NCBI RefSeq assembly: GCF_009669325.1
Contig: NZ_SZWE01000001.1
Span: 1,426,402-1,490,401 of the forward strand
Length of the DNA: 64,000 nucleotides
Direction: 5' to 3'
From: Roseovarius bejariae
GTDB taxonomy: Bacteria > Pseudomonadota > Alphaproteobacteria > Rhodobacterales > Rhodobacteraceae
Shown here: in pieces, positions 1 through 7,788 of the stretch
Layout: every line of letters begins with the position of its first letter
Position numbering within the stretch: the stretch's first letter is position 1
Position numbers and translations under genes: made by a program
Notes under the pieces: model-generated
Told to the model about the DNA's origin: nothing
The model's input: the letters and a program-made list of their open reading frames with translations, nothing else
Databases searched by the model: none

Positions 1-519
1 GAGGTACCCCACGACAAAGCCCAACAGGCCAAAGATCGGCGACAGGATCGGCCCGCCCCAGATCAACCAATAGGCCAGGAAGGGATAAAGCCCGGTAAAG
101 ACCAGAAGAGCCTTCGGCACATGATTGGGGAACATCACCGGGGCCGCCGCCGCGAACAGCAGCACGAAGGCCAGTGTCGGGCGCCAGTATTCCTCGTCCG
201 GGTATTTGAACCCGAACAAAAGCTGGTTCCAGCGTTCGGTCAGCACCGCGAAACAGCCCCCGACCTCTCCCTGAAGGACTTCACGGCAGGCGCGGATAGA
301 CGGCGCATCCCAAATCCCGTTCAGAAGCCAGGGCATGAAACCCGACAGCAGGTAATAGATCGCGGCCAAAGCGGCCAGCGTCAGAAGGCCGTTGGTGACG
401 TTGGAGAACAGGTTCTCCCGCATCCATTTGACGATGCCGGTTTCCGCCGTGGGCGGCGGCGCCTCTGGCAGCATGGTGTCGCGGACAAAGGCAATGGATT
501 GCTGATGAGTATCCGACAT
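1..519 (-). CDS. aapM: General L-amino acid ABC transporter permease AapM (partial, 3' end outside window)
   Basis: Inner-membrane permease of the broad-specificity L-amino acid importer. The visible 173 residues start at an ATG (517-519) one base after the aapQ stop and read to the window edge without a stop. The fragment has a hydrophilic N-terminus, then hydrophobic segments typical of the long N-terminal region of AapM, a large periplasmic loop (CREVLQGEVGGCF) and further membrane segments; the conserved EAA loop lies beyond the edge. Position directly after aapQ and aapJ supports the assignment. The ATPase AapP is expected next, outside the window. The call rests on order plus residual similarity. 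Confidence 0.85.
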   Translation of the reverse strand, partial: MSDTHQQSIAFVRDTMLPEAPPPTAETGIVKWMRENLFSNVTNGLLTLAALAAIYYLLSGFMPWLLNGIWDAPSIRACREVLQGEVGGCFAVLTERWNQLLFGFKYPDEEYWRPTLAFVLLFAAAAPVMFPNHVPKALLVFTGLYPFLAYWLIWGGPILSPIFGLLGFVVGYL

Positions 520-520
520 C

Positions 521-1735
521 TCAGCGCTCCTTCAACTTAACGGCGTTGTTGTAGACATTCATCAGCGCCGAAATGGCCAGGCTGATCGCCAGGTAGAACA
601 GCATCAGCAACAGGACCGTTTCGATCGCGCGGCCCGTCTGGTTCAGCGTGATACCGCCCAGCGTGCCGGTGATGTCCATATAGCCCACGGCAATTGCCAG
701 AGACGAGTTCTTGGTGATGTTCAGGTAGTTCGAAATCAATGGCGGAATGATCACCCGCAGGGCCTGCGGCAGGATCACAAGGTTCATGATCCGACGCGGC
801 CGAAGGCCCAGCGACGCCGCCGCCTCGGTCTGCCCTTTCGAGACCGCCTGAATCCCCGCGCGCACGTTTTCCGCGATAAAGGCCCCGGTGTAGATCGCCA
901 GCGCGAACCACAACGCGATCAGCGAGCCGCGAATCTGAATGCCACCCTGAAAGTTGAAGCCCTTCAGCGCCGGATAATCCAGTTCGATCGGACGCCCGAG
1001 GATGAAGAACATCAGGATGGTCGGAACGAATAGGATTGCCAGAGAGGGCCAGCCCATCGGCAACAGCTTCCCGGTCTCATAGAGCAGCTTGGTCGCATAC
1101 CGGCGATAGGCGATCATCCCGATGATCGAAGCGATGAAAACCCCGACAACAATCCCCGAGCCCTCAAGCCAGACGGGTTTGGGGATATAGACGCCGCGGT
1201 TGGTAAAGGCGAAGGCATCCAGCAACATCGTCCGGTCGGGATCGGCGCCCCGAAACGCGCTCGGCGCGGGGAGAACCGCCGTCATCACCGTGAAGATGAT
1301 GATGATCCAGATCAGGACCGGCACGTTGCGGAAGGCTTCGACATACCCCGCCATGAGTTTCCGCACCAGCCAGTTGTTCGACAAGCGCAAGACCCCGGCA
1401 ACAACGCCAAGGATCGTCGCCGTGAGGCAGGCCAGAAAGGCCACGAGAAGCGTGTTCAGGATACCGGCAACCGATGCCCGCCAATGCGACGACTGGCTGT
1501 CGTATTCGATCAGCGTCTGGTTGATGTCATATCCCGACGGCTCACTCAGGAACCCATAGGATATGTTCAGCCCCGCTTCACGCAGGTTGTACATGAGGTT
1601 CGACCCGAGATAGGCGAACAATGCGATCACCGCCACAAGCGCGATGAACTGGAATGTGTAGGATCGATACCGCGTATCGTTAATCAGCATAGATAGCCGA
1701 AACGACTCGCGCGGTGGGTCGCTGAGTGTTGTCAT
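521..1735 (-). CDS. aapQ: General L-amino acid ABC transporter permease AapQ
   Basis: 404-residue inner-membrane permease of the His/Glu/Gln polar amino acid type. An N-terminal membrane segment (about 25-50) is followed by a long periplasmic stretch, then the transport core. The EAA-type cytoplasmic loop (EAAASLGLRPRRIMNLVILPQALRVIIPPL, given here in outline, about 305-335) contacts the ATPase. The length of about 400 residues separates AapQ/BztB from ordinary 220-residue permeases of this family. The ATG at 1733-1735 follows an AGGGAAG ribosome binding site. It lies downstream of aapJ behind a strong hairpin (1831-1857), so expression is probably lower than that of the binding protein. BztB is the alternative name for the same family. 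Confidence 0.93.
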   Translation of the reverse strand: MTTLSDPPRESFRLSMLINDTRYRSYTFQFIALVAVIALFAYLGSNLMYNLREAGLNISYGFLSEPSGYDINQTLIEYDSQSSHWRASVAGILNTLLVAFLACLTATILGVVAGVLRLSNNWLVRKLMAGYVEAFRNVPVLIWIIIIFTVMTAVLPAPSAFRGADPDRTMLLDAFAFTNRGVYIPKPVWLEGSGIVVGVFIASIIGMIAYRRYATKLLYETGKLLPMGWPSLAILFVPTILMFFILGRPIELDYPALKGFNFQGGIQIRGSLIALWFALAIYTGAFIAENVRAGIQAVSKGQTEAAASLGLRPRRIMNLVILPQALRVIIPPLISNYLNITKNSSLAIAVGYMDITGTLGGITLNQTGRAIETVLLLMLFYLAISLAISALMNVYNNAVKLKER

Positions 1736-1830
1736 GGATGACTTCCCTGATCGTCCCCGGGCTCCTATGCGGCGGGTTTGCCCTCGCTCGTCAGGCCCAG
1801 TTTGTTCATTGTCCTGAGTATTCAGGAAAA

Positions 1831-1857
1831 AAGGGGCGCGGTGTGTCCGCGCCCCTT
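1831..1857 (-). terminator. aapJ-aapQ intercistronic hairpin (partial terminator or mRNA stabiliser)
   Basis: An 11-bp perfect stem (AAGGGGCGCGG paired with CCGCGCCCCTT) with a 5-nt loop lies 10 bp after the aapJ stop. Read on the minus strand it ends in a run of T residues (CTTTTTTCC). This has the form of an intrinsic terminator inside the operon. In binding-protein operons such elements usually keep the binding protein in excess over the permeases; that role is inferred here. Confidence 0.8.
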
Positions 1858-1867
1858 GAAACGTCGA

Positions 1868-2887
1868 TTAACGGAACGGCGGGCTGTAGAGCAGGCCACC
1901 ATCGGTCCACTGCGCGTTCAGACCGCGCGACAGGCCAATGGGCGTGTTCTCACCGATGTTCTTTTCGAACAATTCGCCGTAGTTGCCGCCAACCGAAATC
2001 GCCTTCACGGCCCAATCGGCATCAAGGCCCAGCATCTCGCCAAGATTGCCCTCGGTGCCCAGCAGGCGGTTGACCTCGGGCTTGTCGCCGGGGGCCGATG
2101 CCATGTCGGCGATATTCGCGCTGGTCACGCCATATTCTTCGGCAGCGATCAGGGCGTTCAGCGTCCAGCGCACGACATCACCCCATTCGTTGTCGCCGTG
2201 GCGGACAAGCGGGCCAAGCGGCTCTTTCGAAATGGTTTCGGGCAGGATCACGTGATCGCCGGGGGTTTCAAAGGCGGCACGCGTCGCGGCCAGACCCGAG
2301 CGGTCGGTGGTGTAAACGTCGCAAGCACCGGCAAGGTACTGTTGCTGGCCTTCGGCGTTGGTTTCGATCGGAACCGGCTCATACTCCATGTTGTTCGCAC
2401 GGAAGTAGTCTGCAAGGTTCAACTCGGTGGTGGTCCCGGTCTGGATACAGATCGTTGCACCGCTGAGTTCCTTGGCCGAGCTTACGCCCAGCGCCTTGGG
2501 AACGATGAAGCCCTGACCGTCATAATAGTTGATGCCGGTGAATTCGAACTTCAGGTCAACGTCGCGGCTGAAGGTCCAGGTGGTGTTCCGGGCCAGCATG
2601 TCGATCTCGCCGGAGGCCAGCGCGGTGAAACGTGTCTTGCCGGTGGTCGGCACGAACTCGACGGCGGAACCGTCACCCAGAACGGCAGCGGCAACAGCGC
2701 GGCAAACGCCGACGTCAAAGCCGTCCCATTCGCCATTGGCATCGGGTGCGGCGAAGCCAACCAGACCGGTGGTCACGCCACAGTTCAGTTTGCCACGCGC
2801 TTTCACGTCATCCAGCGTGCCCGCCGCAGCAGCACCAGCAGCAATGCCGGCGACAGTCAGCGCGCCAAGAAATACGGATTTTTTCAT
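1868..2887 (-). CDS. aapJ: General L-amino acid ABC transporter periplasmic binding protein AapJ
   Basis: 339-residue periplasmic receptor delivering amino acids to AapQMP. It begins MKKSVFLGALTVAG with a signal peptide cut after about residue 22 (AAAAG). The mature protein has the SBP_bac_3 pattern: VKARGKLNCGVTTGLVGFA, then WDGFDVGVCRAVAAAVLGD, and LASGEIDMLARNTTWT. The ATG at 2885-2887 is preceded by GAGGTAAAA, so an in-frame start 51 bases upstream is unnecessary and would block the signal peptide. First gene of aapJ-aapQ-aapM. The 207-bp gap to the previous minus-strand gene is presumably its promoter region. Confidence 0.95.
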   Translation of the reverse strand: MKKSVFLGALTVAGIAAGAAAAGTLDDVKARGKLNCGVTTGLVGFAAPDANGEWDGFDVGVCRAVAAAVLGDGSAVEFVPTTGKTRFTALASGEIDMLARNTTWTFSRDVDLKFEFTGINYYDGQGFIVPKALGVSSAKELSGATICIQTGTTTELNLADYFRANNMEYEPVPIETNAEGQQQYLAGACDVYTTDRSGLAATRAAFETPGDHVILPETISKEPLGPLVRHGDNEWGDVVRWTLNALIAAEEYGVTSANIADMASAPGDKPEVNRLLGTEGNLGEMLGLDADWAVKAISVGGNYGELFEKNIGENTPIGLSRGLNAQWTDGGLLYSPPFR

Positions 2888-3094
2888 TTTTACCTCTTCC
2901 TGATTTTCCACTCTTTCCGAGCGGTTCTTACGGCCCAAGCGGACCGGAGCGAAACTGTATAAGGGGAAACTCCCCTTTCAGTGCCCGTAAGTGTGAGTGG
3001 ATTCATTCGATAACGTCAAGCCCAAGATCACAAAAAGCGATGGTTCCCTATACGCATGACCAAGCGTAAAGCGTTTTGAATGGGCTGGGCGCAC

Positions 3095-3802
3095 CTACTG
3101 CGCAAGATTCAGAAAGCGCTTGGCGTGTAAAAACTCACTTTCTTTTCTTGCGGCAACTGCGGTGGCCTCCTCATCGGGGCCCCAAAGCTCCTCCTGCCAC
3201 TGCTCGTCCACACGCGAAAGCTGCCAAAGCGCTCTCGTTTCGCGCATATCGTGCATTGCGGCCAACCCGATCACGAACGACCCCGACAGTCCCACGAGAT
3301 CGTGAAAGGCGGTCAGGGTGAAATTGTCCATCCCATGCGCCCGTTTTGCCATCACCTCCAGCGCTTTGGGCGATTGCGGCTGATGCATGACCCCCGAAAC
3401 CGGGATCAGGCGCGCGCCGAACTCGCGGTCCGCCCAATCCAGAAGCGGGTCCCAGGCCTCGGCCTGCCGCGTGACGAGTTCGGCGGGGCTTTCCGCCCGA
3501 TAGCACAGCAAATCCGAATCCGCGTAATCGGCCAGCATCCGGGCCACCTCGGCATGTTGCAATGCCACCTTGTCGATCGCCGCATTGGCCGATCGCGTGA
3601 CGGGCATCTGCCCCGGGTCGATCTCGCCCTCCTGCGCATCCCATTCTTCGGCAATCGCCTGTGCCATGGCGCGGGTCGGAACAACCAGCTTGCGCTTGGC
3701 CGGGGTTTTCACGCCACGCCCGTCCAGTTCGACGGAATAGCCACCCTCGGCCTCGACGACGCGGGCCTCTTTCCAGAAACGCTTTGCTTTCCACTCGCTC
3801 AT
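3095..3802 (-). CDS. ATP12 family chaperone for F1-ATPase assembly
   Basis: 235-residue protein of the ATP12 family. In mitochondria this family binds the F1 alpha subunit before assembly; the bacterial members are assumed to act likewise. Family signatures are RFWKEA near the N-terminus, VELDGRGVKTPAK, EEWDAQEGEIDP, TRSANAAID, the DLLCYRAESP motif and HDLVGLSGSFVIGLA near the C-terminus. The chosen ATG (3800-3802, MSEWKAK) overlaps the stop of the HAD gene as ATGA. It is the last gene of the crcB-rluC-HAD-ATP12 chain. No catalytic residues are expected. Confidence 0.92.
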   Translation of the reverse strand: MSEWKAKRFWKEARVVEAEGGYSVELDGRGVKTPAKRKLVVPTRAMAQAIAEEWDAQEGEIDPGQMPVTRSANAAIDKVALQHAEVARMLADYADSDLLCYRAESPAELVTRQAEAWDPLLDWADREFGARLIPVSGVMHQPQSPKALEVMAKRAHGMDNFTLTAFHDLVGLSGSFVIGLAAMHDMRETRALWQLSRVDEQWQEELWGPDEEATAVAARKESEFLHAKRFLNLAQ

Positions 3803-4482
3803 GCGGCTGTCTCCCACATCGTCTCAAGGATGGCTGGTAATTGGGTAAAACTGTCGATGACGTATCGTGCCTCCCCAAGCGCCTCGATGCCATGATAGCC
3901 CCAGCTGACGCCGACACCGGCCACGCCAGCGGCCTGCGCCATCTGCATATCAAACCCCGTATCGCCCACCATGACCGCATCCCGCGCCTCGACCCCCGTT
4001 TCCGACAGTGCCGTCAGGATCATCGAGGGATGCGGCTTCGACGGGTGATGGTCGCTCACTTGCTGGGTCACGAAGAACCGGCGCAGGTCATGGGCGTCAA
4101 GCAGCTTGTCCAGCCCACGCCGCGATTTGCCCGTCGCCACGCCCAGCAGGACATCGGGGATCGCGTTCAGGGTTTCCAACACCTCCCGCGCCCCGTCATA
4201 CAAAGGCGAGGATTGCGCAGCCCCGCTCTTGCGGCGCAATTCGACATAGGCGTCCTTGTACCATCCGACCATGCGCAGGTGCTGATCCGGGGCCAGCTCC
4301 GGCGCCAGACGCGCCACCGCCACCTCCAGCGAAAGGCCGACGATGCCAAGCACGGTCTCACGCGCCGGAAGCGGATGCCCCGCCTGCTCGAAGGCAAAGC
4401 CCATCGCCGCCAGAATATCCGCCTGGCTGTCGACAAGCGTTCCATCCACGTCGAAAATCACCAACCGCAAGGGCGAGGTCAT
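3799..4482 (-). CDS. HAD family hydrolase (phosphoglycolate-phosphatase-like)
   Basis: 227-residue haloacid-dehalogenase phosphatase. Motif I is DVDGTLVDS (about 11-19) with the nucleophile and acid aspartates; motif II threonine is in GVATGKSRRGL; motif IV is in MVGDTGFDMQMA. A helical cap lies between motifs I and II. The substrate cannot be told from sequence; phosphoglycolate or another small phosphoester is likely for this subgroup. The start at 4480-4482 overlaps the rluC stop as ATGA, and its own stop overlaps the ATP12 start in the same way, so translation is probably coupled. A longer N-terminal reading inside rluC is rejected because the homologous region begins at MTSPLRLVIF. Confidence 0.9.
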   Translation of the reverse strand: MTSPLRLVIFDVDGTLVDSQADILAAMGFAFEQAGHPLPARETVLGIVGLSLEVAVARLAPELAPDQHLRMVGWYKDAYVELRRKSGAAQSSPLYDGAREVLETLNAIPDVLLGVATGKSRRGLDKLLDAHDLRRFFVTQQVSDHHPSKPHPSMILTALSETGVEARDAVMVGDTGFDMQMAQAAGVAGVGVSWGYHGIEALGEARYVIDSFTQLPAILETMWETAA

Positions 4483-5522
4483 GACAGCTCCTCGAAGGGG
4501 TCGTCGGGGGCCTCGGAGGTCTGCCACTGGAACATGTCCCAAGTGCGCTGCATGTGATCCGGCATCGGGGCCGTCAGGTGCAGCGTCGCCTTGGTCACAG
4601 GATGCTCCAGCGTCAGCGACCGGGCATGCAGATGCAGTTTGCGGCTCAATTCCCCGCCCAGTTGCGCACCCCAGCCATCGCCAAGGTTTTCCTGCCCCGA
4701 CCCGCCGTATTTGCCATCCCCCACGATGGGGTGCCCGATCTCGGCCATATGCGCCCGAAGCTGATGGGTCCGCCCCGTCACCGGCACCAGCGCCACCCAG
4801 GCACAGCGCCCGCCCGCGGCCTCGATCACCGCGTAATCGCTTGTCGCGTGCTTGGCGCCTTCCGTGGCCTCGACATCGCGGGGATGCAGGCACAGCATCT
4901 TTTCGCCTTCACCCTTTGATCCATGCCCCGGCGCCTTGACGAGACCGAACTTGATCGTCCCCATCCGGGGGCTCGGCACCCCGGCCACGGCGGCCCAGTA
5001 AATCTTGCGTGTATTGCGGTGACGGAACGAGGCGGTCAGCGCCTTGGCCACCGCCCGCGTCCGCGCCATGATCAAGACGCCCGAGGTATCCTTGTCCAGC
5101 CGATGCACCAGCCGCGGCTTTTCCTCGGCTCCGAACCGCAGCGCCTCGGCCAAGCCATCCACATGGCGGCTCTGCTTGCTGCCACCCTGCACCGGCAACC
5201 CCGGCGGCTTGTTCAGCGCGATAATGTGATCGTCGCGGTAGATGACGCAGCTTTGGATCATCTTCGCATCCGACGGACTGACGGCGGTGGCCTCTCGCGG
5301 CGCGGTCTCGCCCGGCTCGGGCAGCGGCGGAACGCGCACGCTCTGCCCGGCCTCCAGCCGCGTGTTGGCCTTCACCCGGCCACCATCCACGCGCAACTCC
5401 CCCTTGCGGCACATCTTTTCGATCCGCCCTTGGGGCACATGCGGAAACTGCCGCCGCAACCAGCGGTCCAGCCGCTGATCGGCATCCGCCTGCGCAACCG
5501 TGATGGTCTGTACCCGGCTCAT
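4479..5522 (-). CDS. rluC: Ribosomal large subunit pseudouridine synthase, RluC/RluD family
   Basis: 347-residue RNA pseudouridine synthase. An N-terminal S4-like RNA-binding domain (about 16-65: RLDRWLRRQFP, RIEKMCRKGELRVDG) precedes the catalytic domain. The catalytic aspartate lies in RLVHRLDKDTSGVL (Asp about 143), and GRTHQLRAHM is a second family motif. RluC modifies 23S rRNA positions 955, 2504 and 2580 in E. coli; the exact targets here are inferred. MSRVQ (ATG 5520-5522) overlaps the crcB stop as ATGA. A second ATG two codons upstream is possible but breaks that junction pattern. Confidence 0.92.
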   Translation of the reverse strand: MSRVQTITVAQADADQRLDRWLRRQFPHVPQGRIEKMCRKGELRVDGGRVKANTRLEAGQSVRVPPLPEPGETAPREATAVSPSDAKMIQSCVIYRDDHIIALNKPPGLPVQGGSKQSRHVDGLAEALRFGAEEKPRLVHRLDKDTSGVLIMARTRAVAKALTASFRHRNTRKIYWAAVAGVPSPRMGTIKFGLVKAPGHGSKGEGEKMLCLHPRDVEATEGAKHATSDYAVIEAAGGRCAWVALVPVTGRTHQLRAHMAEIGHPIVGDGKYGGSGQENLGDGWGAQLGGELSRKLHLHARSLTLEHPVTKATLHLTAPMPDHMQRTWDMFQWQTSEAPDDPFEELS

Positions 5523-5890
5523 GCCCATAGCCCCCTTGCGACCCAGACGCCCATGACCAAGGCCCCCAGCGACAGGACCACGGACAGGGCCACATAAAGC
5601 CCCGCCGCCATGACCTGCCCCCGCTCATACAGCGTGAAGGCCTCAAGCGAAAACGCCGAAAAGGTGGTGAACCCGCCCAGCAGCCCGGTCATCACGAAGG
5701 GGTTGAGGTGCTGCACCCCGCGATGGAAGGAATACATCGCAAACGCCCCCATCAGGAACGAGCCCAGCACATTCACCAAAAGCACCCCGACGGGAAACCC
5801 GGGCGCGGCAAACCGCAAGGCCCCAAGGCCCACGGCAAAGCGCAGCATCGCCCCGAGGGCCCCGCCCAGCGCCACTTGAAGAAAACTCAT
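5519..5890 (-). CDS. crcB: Fluoride efflux channel CrcB
   Basis: 123-residue four-helix membrane protein of the Fluc/CrcB fluoride channel family. Visible signatures are GGALGAMLRF near the N-terminus, NVLGSFLMG in helix 2, and the GGFTTFSAFSLE motif in helix 3 whose phenylalanines line the fluoride path. Length is normal for the family. Start chosen as MSFLQVALGG; MIM at 5896 is two codons further. It heads the crcB-rluC-HAD-ATP12 chain. I looked for a fluoride riboswitch in the 116 bp upstream and saw no convincing match. Confidence 0.94.
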   Translation of the reverse strand: MSFLQVALGGALGAMLRFAVGLGALRFAAPGFPVGVLLVNVLGSFLMGAFAMYSFHRGVQHLNPFVMTGLLGGFTTFSAFSLEAFTLYERGQVMAAGLYVALSVVLSLGALVMGVWVARGLWA

Positions 5891-6006
5891 GATCATGGCC
5901 GCGTCATGTCACCCGCCACCGGCCCTTTGTCAAGCTGCGCGATTGCACAGCGGCCCCGGTTATGCACAAGCTGCCCAACGTTGGAACCAAGGCAAGGATA
6001 CCCTCA

Positions 6007-7266
6007 ATGACCGACCCCGCCATACTTCTGCGCGCCCTCTTCGACCGGGCGGTCGAGGTGGCCGACCCGATGCAAAGCCTTGCCCACCACCTGCCGCCAC
6101 GCCCCAAGGGGCGGCTGGTGGTCATCGGTGCAGGCAAGGCCAGCGCCCGCATGGCCGAGGCGGTCGAGGCCCATTATGGCCCCTGCGAGGGGCTGGTCAT
6201 CACCCGCTACGGATACGCCCGCCCCTGCCAAGGCATCGAGATCATCGAGGCCGCCCACCCAGTGCCAGACGACACCGGCCTGAAGGCCACGGCACGCATG
6301 CTCGACCTGCTCAACGGCCTCACCGAAAACGACACCGTGCTTGCCCTGATCTCCGGCGGCGCCTCGGCGCTGCTCGTGCAGCCCGCAGGAACCATCACGC
6401 TCTCCGAGAAACAGGGCATCAACACGGCGCTTCTCGCCTCGGGGGCCACCATCGGCCAGATGAACACCGTTCGTAAGCACCTCAGCCGTGTGAAGGGCGG
6501 GCAATTGGCCGCGGCCGCCTACCCCGCCCAGATGCTCTCGCTGATGATCTCGGATGTCCCCGGCGACGATCCGGCAATGATCGGCTCCGGCCCCACCGTG
6601 GGCGACGACAGCACACCGCAAGACGCCCGCGCCATTCTGGATCGCTTCGGCATCGCCCTGCCGGCCTCGGCGCAATCGGTGCTGGACGGCCCCACAGGTG
6701 TCGTGCTCCCCGGCGACGAACGCCTTTCGACCGTGCAAAACGTGATCTACGCCGCCCCCTCGCAATCCCTCGACGCCGCCGCCGACCTGGCCAAGGATCA
6801 CGGCCTGAGGGTCACACTCCTCGGGGACGCGCTCGAAGGCGAGGCCCGCGAGATCGCCAAGGACCACGCGCAAACGGCCCGCGACCTGCAAAACAGGATG
6901 CAGCCGGGCGATACCCCCCACCTCATCCTCTCGGGGGGCGAACTGACGGTGACGCGCACAGGCGATGGCATCGGCGGGCCGAATGCCGAATACGCCCTCG
7001 CCCTTGCAATCGAATTGCAAGGCGCCCCGGGCATCCACGCCATCGCCTGCGATACCGATGGCGTCGACGGCGCCGCCGAGGTCGCGGGCGCCCTCATCGG
7101 GCCGGACACCCTGACCATGGCCGCCGCTCATGGGCAAGACGCTCAGGCGGCGCTTGCCAGGAACGACTCGCACGGCTTTTTTGAACGCTCCGGCGGGCAG
7201 GTCATCACCGGCCCGACCCTGACCAACGTCAACGACTTCCGCGCCATTCTGGTCATGCCCGCCTAG
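6007..7266 (+). CDS. Glycerate 2-kinase / MOFRL family protein (TtuD-like, historically 'hydroxypyruvate reductase')
   Basis: 419-residue protein of the DUF4147-MOFRL family. Members phosphorylate D-glycerate at position 2, feeding glyoxylate and serine-derived carbon into glycolysis; older annotations say hydroxypyruvate reductase. The N-terminal domain has VVIGAGKASARMAEA, ISGGASALL and MNTVRKHLSRVKGGQLA; the C-terminal MOFRL domain has LSGGELTVT, GGPNAEYALALA and ACDTDGVDG. The ATG at 6007 has AAGGA at 5994-5998; the in-frame ATG at 5962 lacks such a site. The 3' end overlaps the convergent Nudix gene by 14 bases. Confidence 0.9.
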   Translation: MTDPAILLRALFDRAVEVADPMQSLAHHLPPRPKGRLVVIGAGKASARMAEAVEAHYGPCEGLVITRYGYARPCQGIEIIEAAHPVPDDTGLKATARMLDLLNGLTENDTVLALISGGASALLVQPAGTITLSEKQGINTALLASGATIGQMNTVRKHLSRVKGGQLAAAAYPAQMLSLMISDVPGDDPAMIGSGPTVGDDSTPQDARAILDRFGIALPASAQSVLDGPTGVVLPGDERLSTVQNVIYAAPSQSLDAAADLAKDHGLRVTLLGDALEGEAREIAKDHAQTARDLQNRMQPGDTPHLILSGGELTVTRTGDGIGGPNAEYALALAIELQGAPGIHAIACDTDGVDGAAEVAGALIGPDTLTMAAAHGQDAQAALARNDSHGFFERSGGQVITGPTLTNVNDFRAILVMPA

Positions 7267-7669
7267 GCGGGCTTGGCCCCTCGTCCAAAACCGCGCGCAC
7301 CCTGTCGGTAAAATGCGGGATCGCCTCGGCATGGTCGATATAGTCTTCCGGCGCCATCAGGCCCCAACCCAGCCCCTCGTTGCCAAAGATCACCCCGCGC
7401 GCCCGCTCGGGTGGCAACCATGCGGCAAAGAACCAGACTGGCCGCGGCGCGGTATAATATCGTCGCCATCGCAAATCCCCCGGCTCCAGAGAAAGCCCGA
7501 CCTCCTCGCGCGTTTCACGCAGGGCACAGGCTTCGGCGCTTCCCGCCCCCTCGCGCCCGCCACCGGGCAGGTCCAGATACCCCTGCCACGGGATGCCCGG
7601 GGTATGATCGCGCCGCAGCACCAGCAAATCCCGACCCAGAAACAGGATCAGCTTGGCCCCCTCGAACAT
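7253..7669 (-). CDS. Nudix hydrolase
   Basis: 138-residue Nudix-fold pyrophosphohydrolase acting on an unknown nucleoside diphosphate derivative. The Nudix box is visible as GGREGAGS...RETREEVGL. The metal-binding REx2EE core is intact, but the first conserved glutamate (the E in GX5EX7REUXEE) is replaced by glycine. Start chosen at MFEGAKLILF with AGGA shortly upstream; GTG at 7684 and TTG at 7690 are in-frame alternatives. Convergent with the glycerate kinase, overlapping its last 14 bases. Confidence 0.85.
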   Translation of the reverse strand: MFEGAKLILFLGRDLLVLRRDHTPGIPWQGYLDLPGGGREGAGSAEACALRETREEVGLSLEPGDLRWRRYYTAPRPVWFFAAWLPPERARGVIFGNEGLGWGLMAPEDYIDHAEAIPHFTDRVRAVLDEGPSPPRRA

Positions 7670-7788
7670 ATCATCCTGTCGCACAGCCAACCCCGCTCAA
7701 ACGTTTCCTATGGCTCCCTTATCATTTGGGATGTAGTTCGGGCGAATCCCGCGTACAATTCCGGTAACCCGCAGGATTGACATTTGCC

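Noticed and set aside
1868..2938. Longer AapJ starting 51 bases upstream
   Set aside because: The extra residues are charged and precede a clear signal peptide; GAGGTAAAA fits the ATG at 2887.
5891..6006. Fluoride riboswitch upstream of crcB
   Set aside because: The characteristic GGCGATGG...CUGAUG-type pattern is not visible in the 116 bp spacer.
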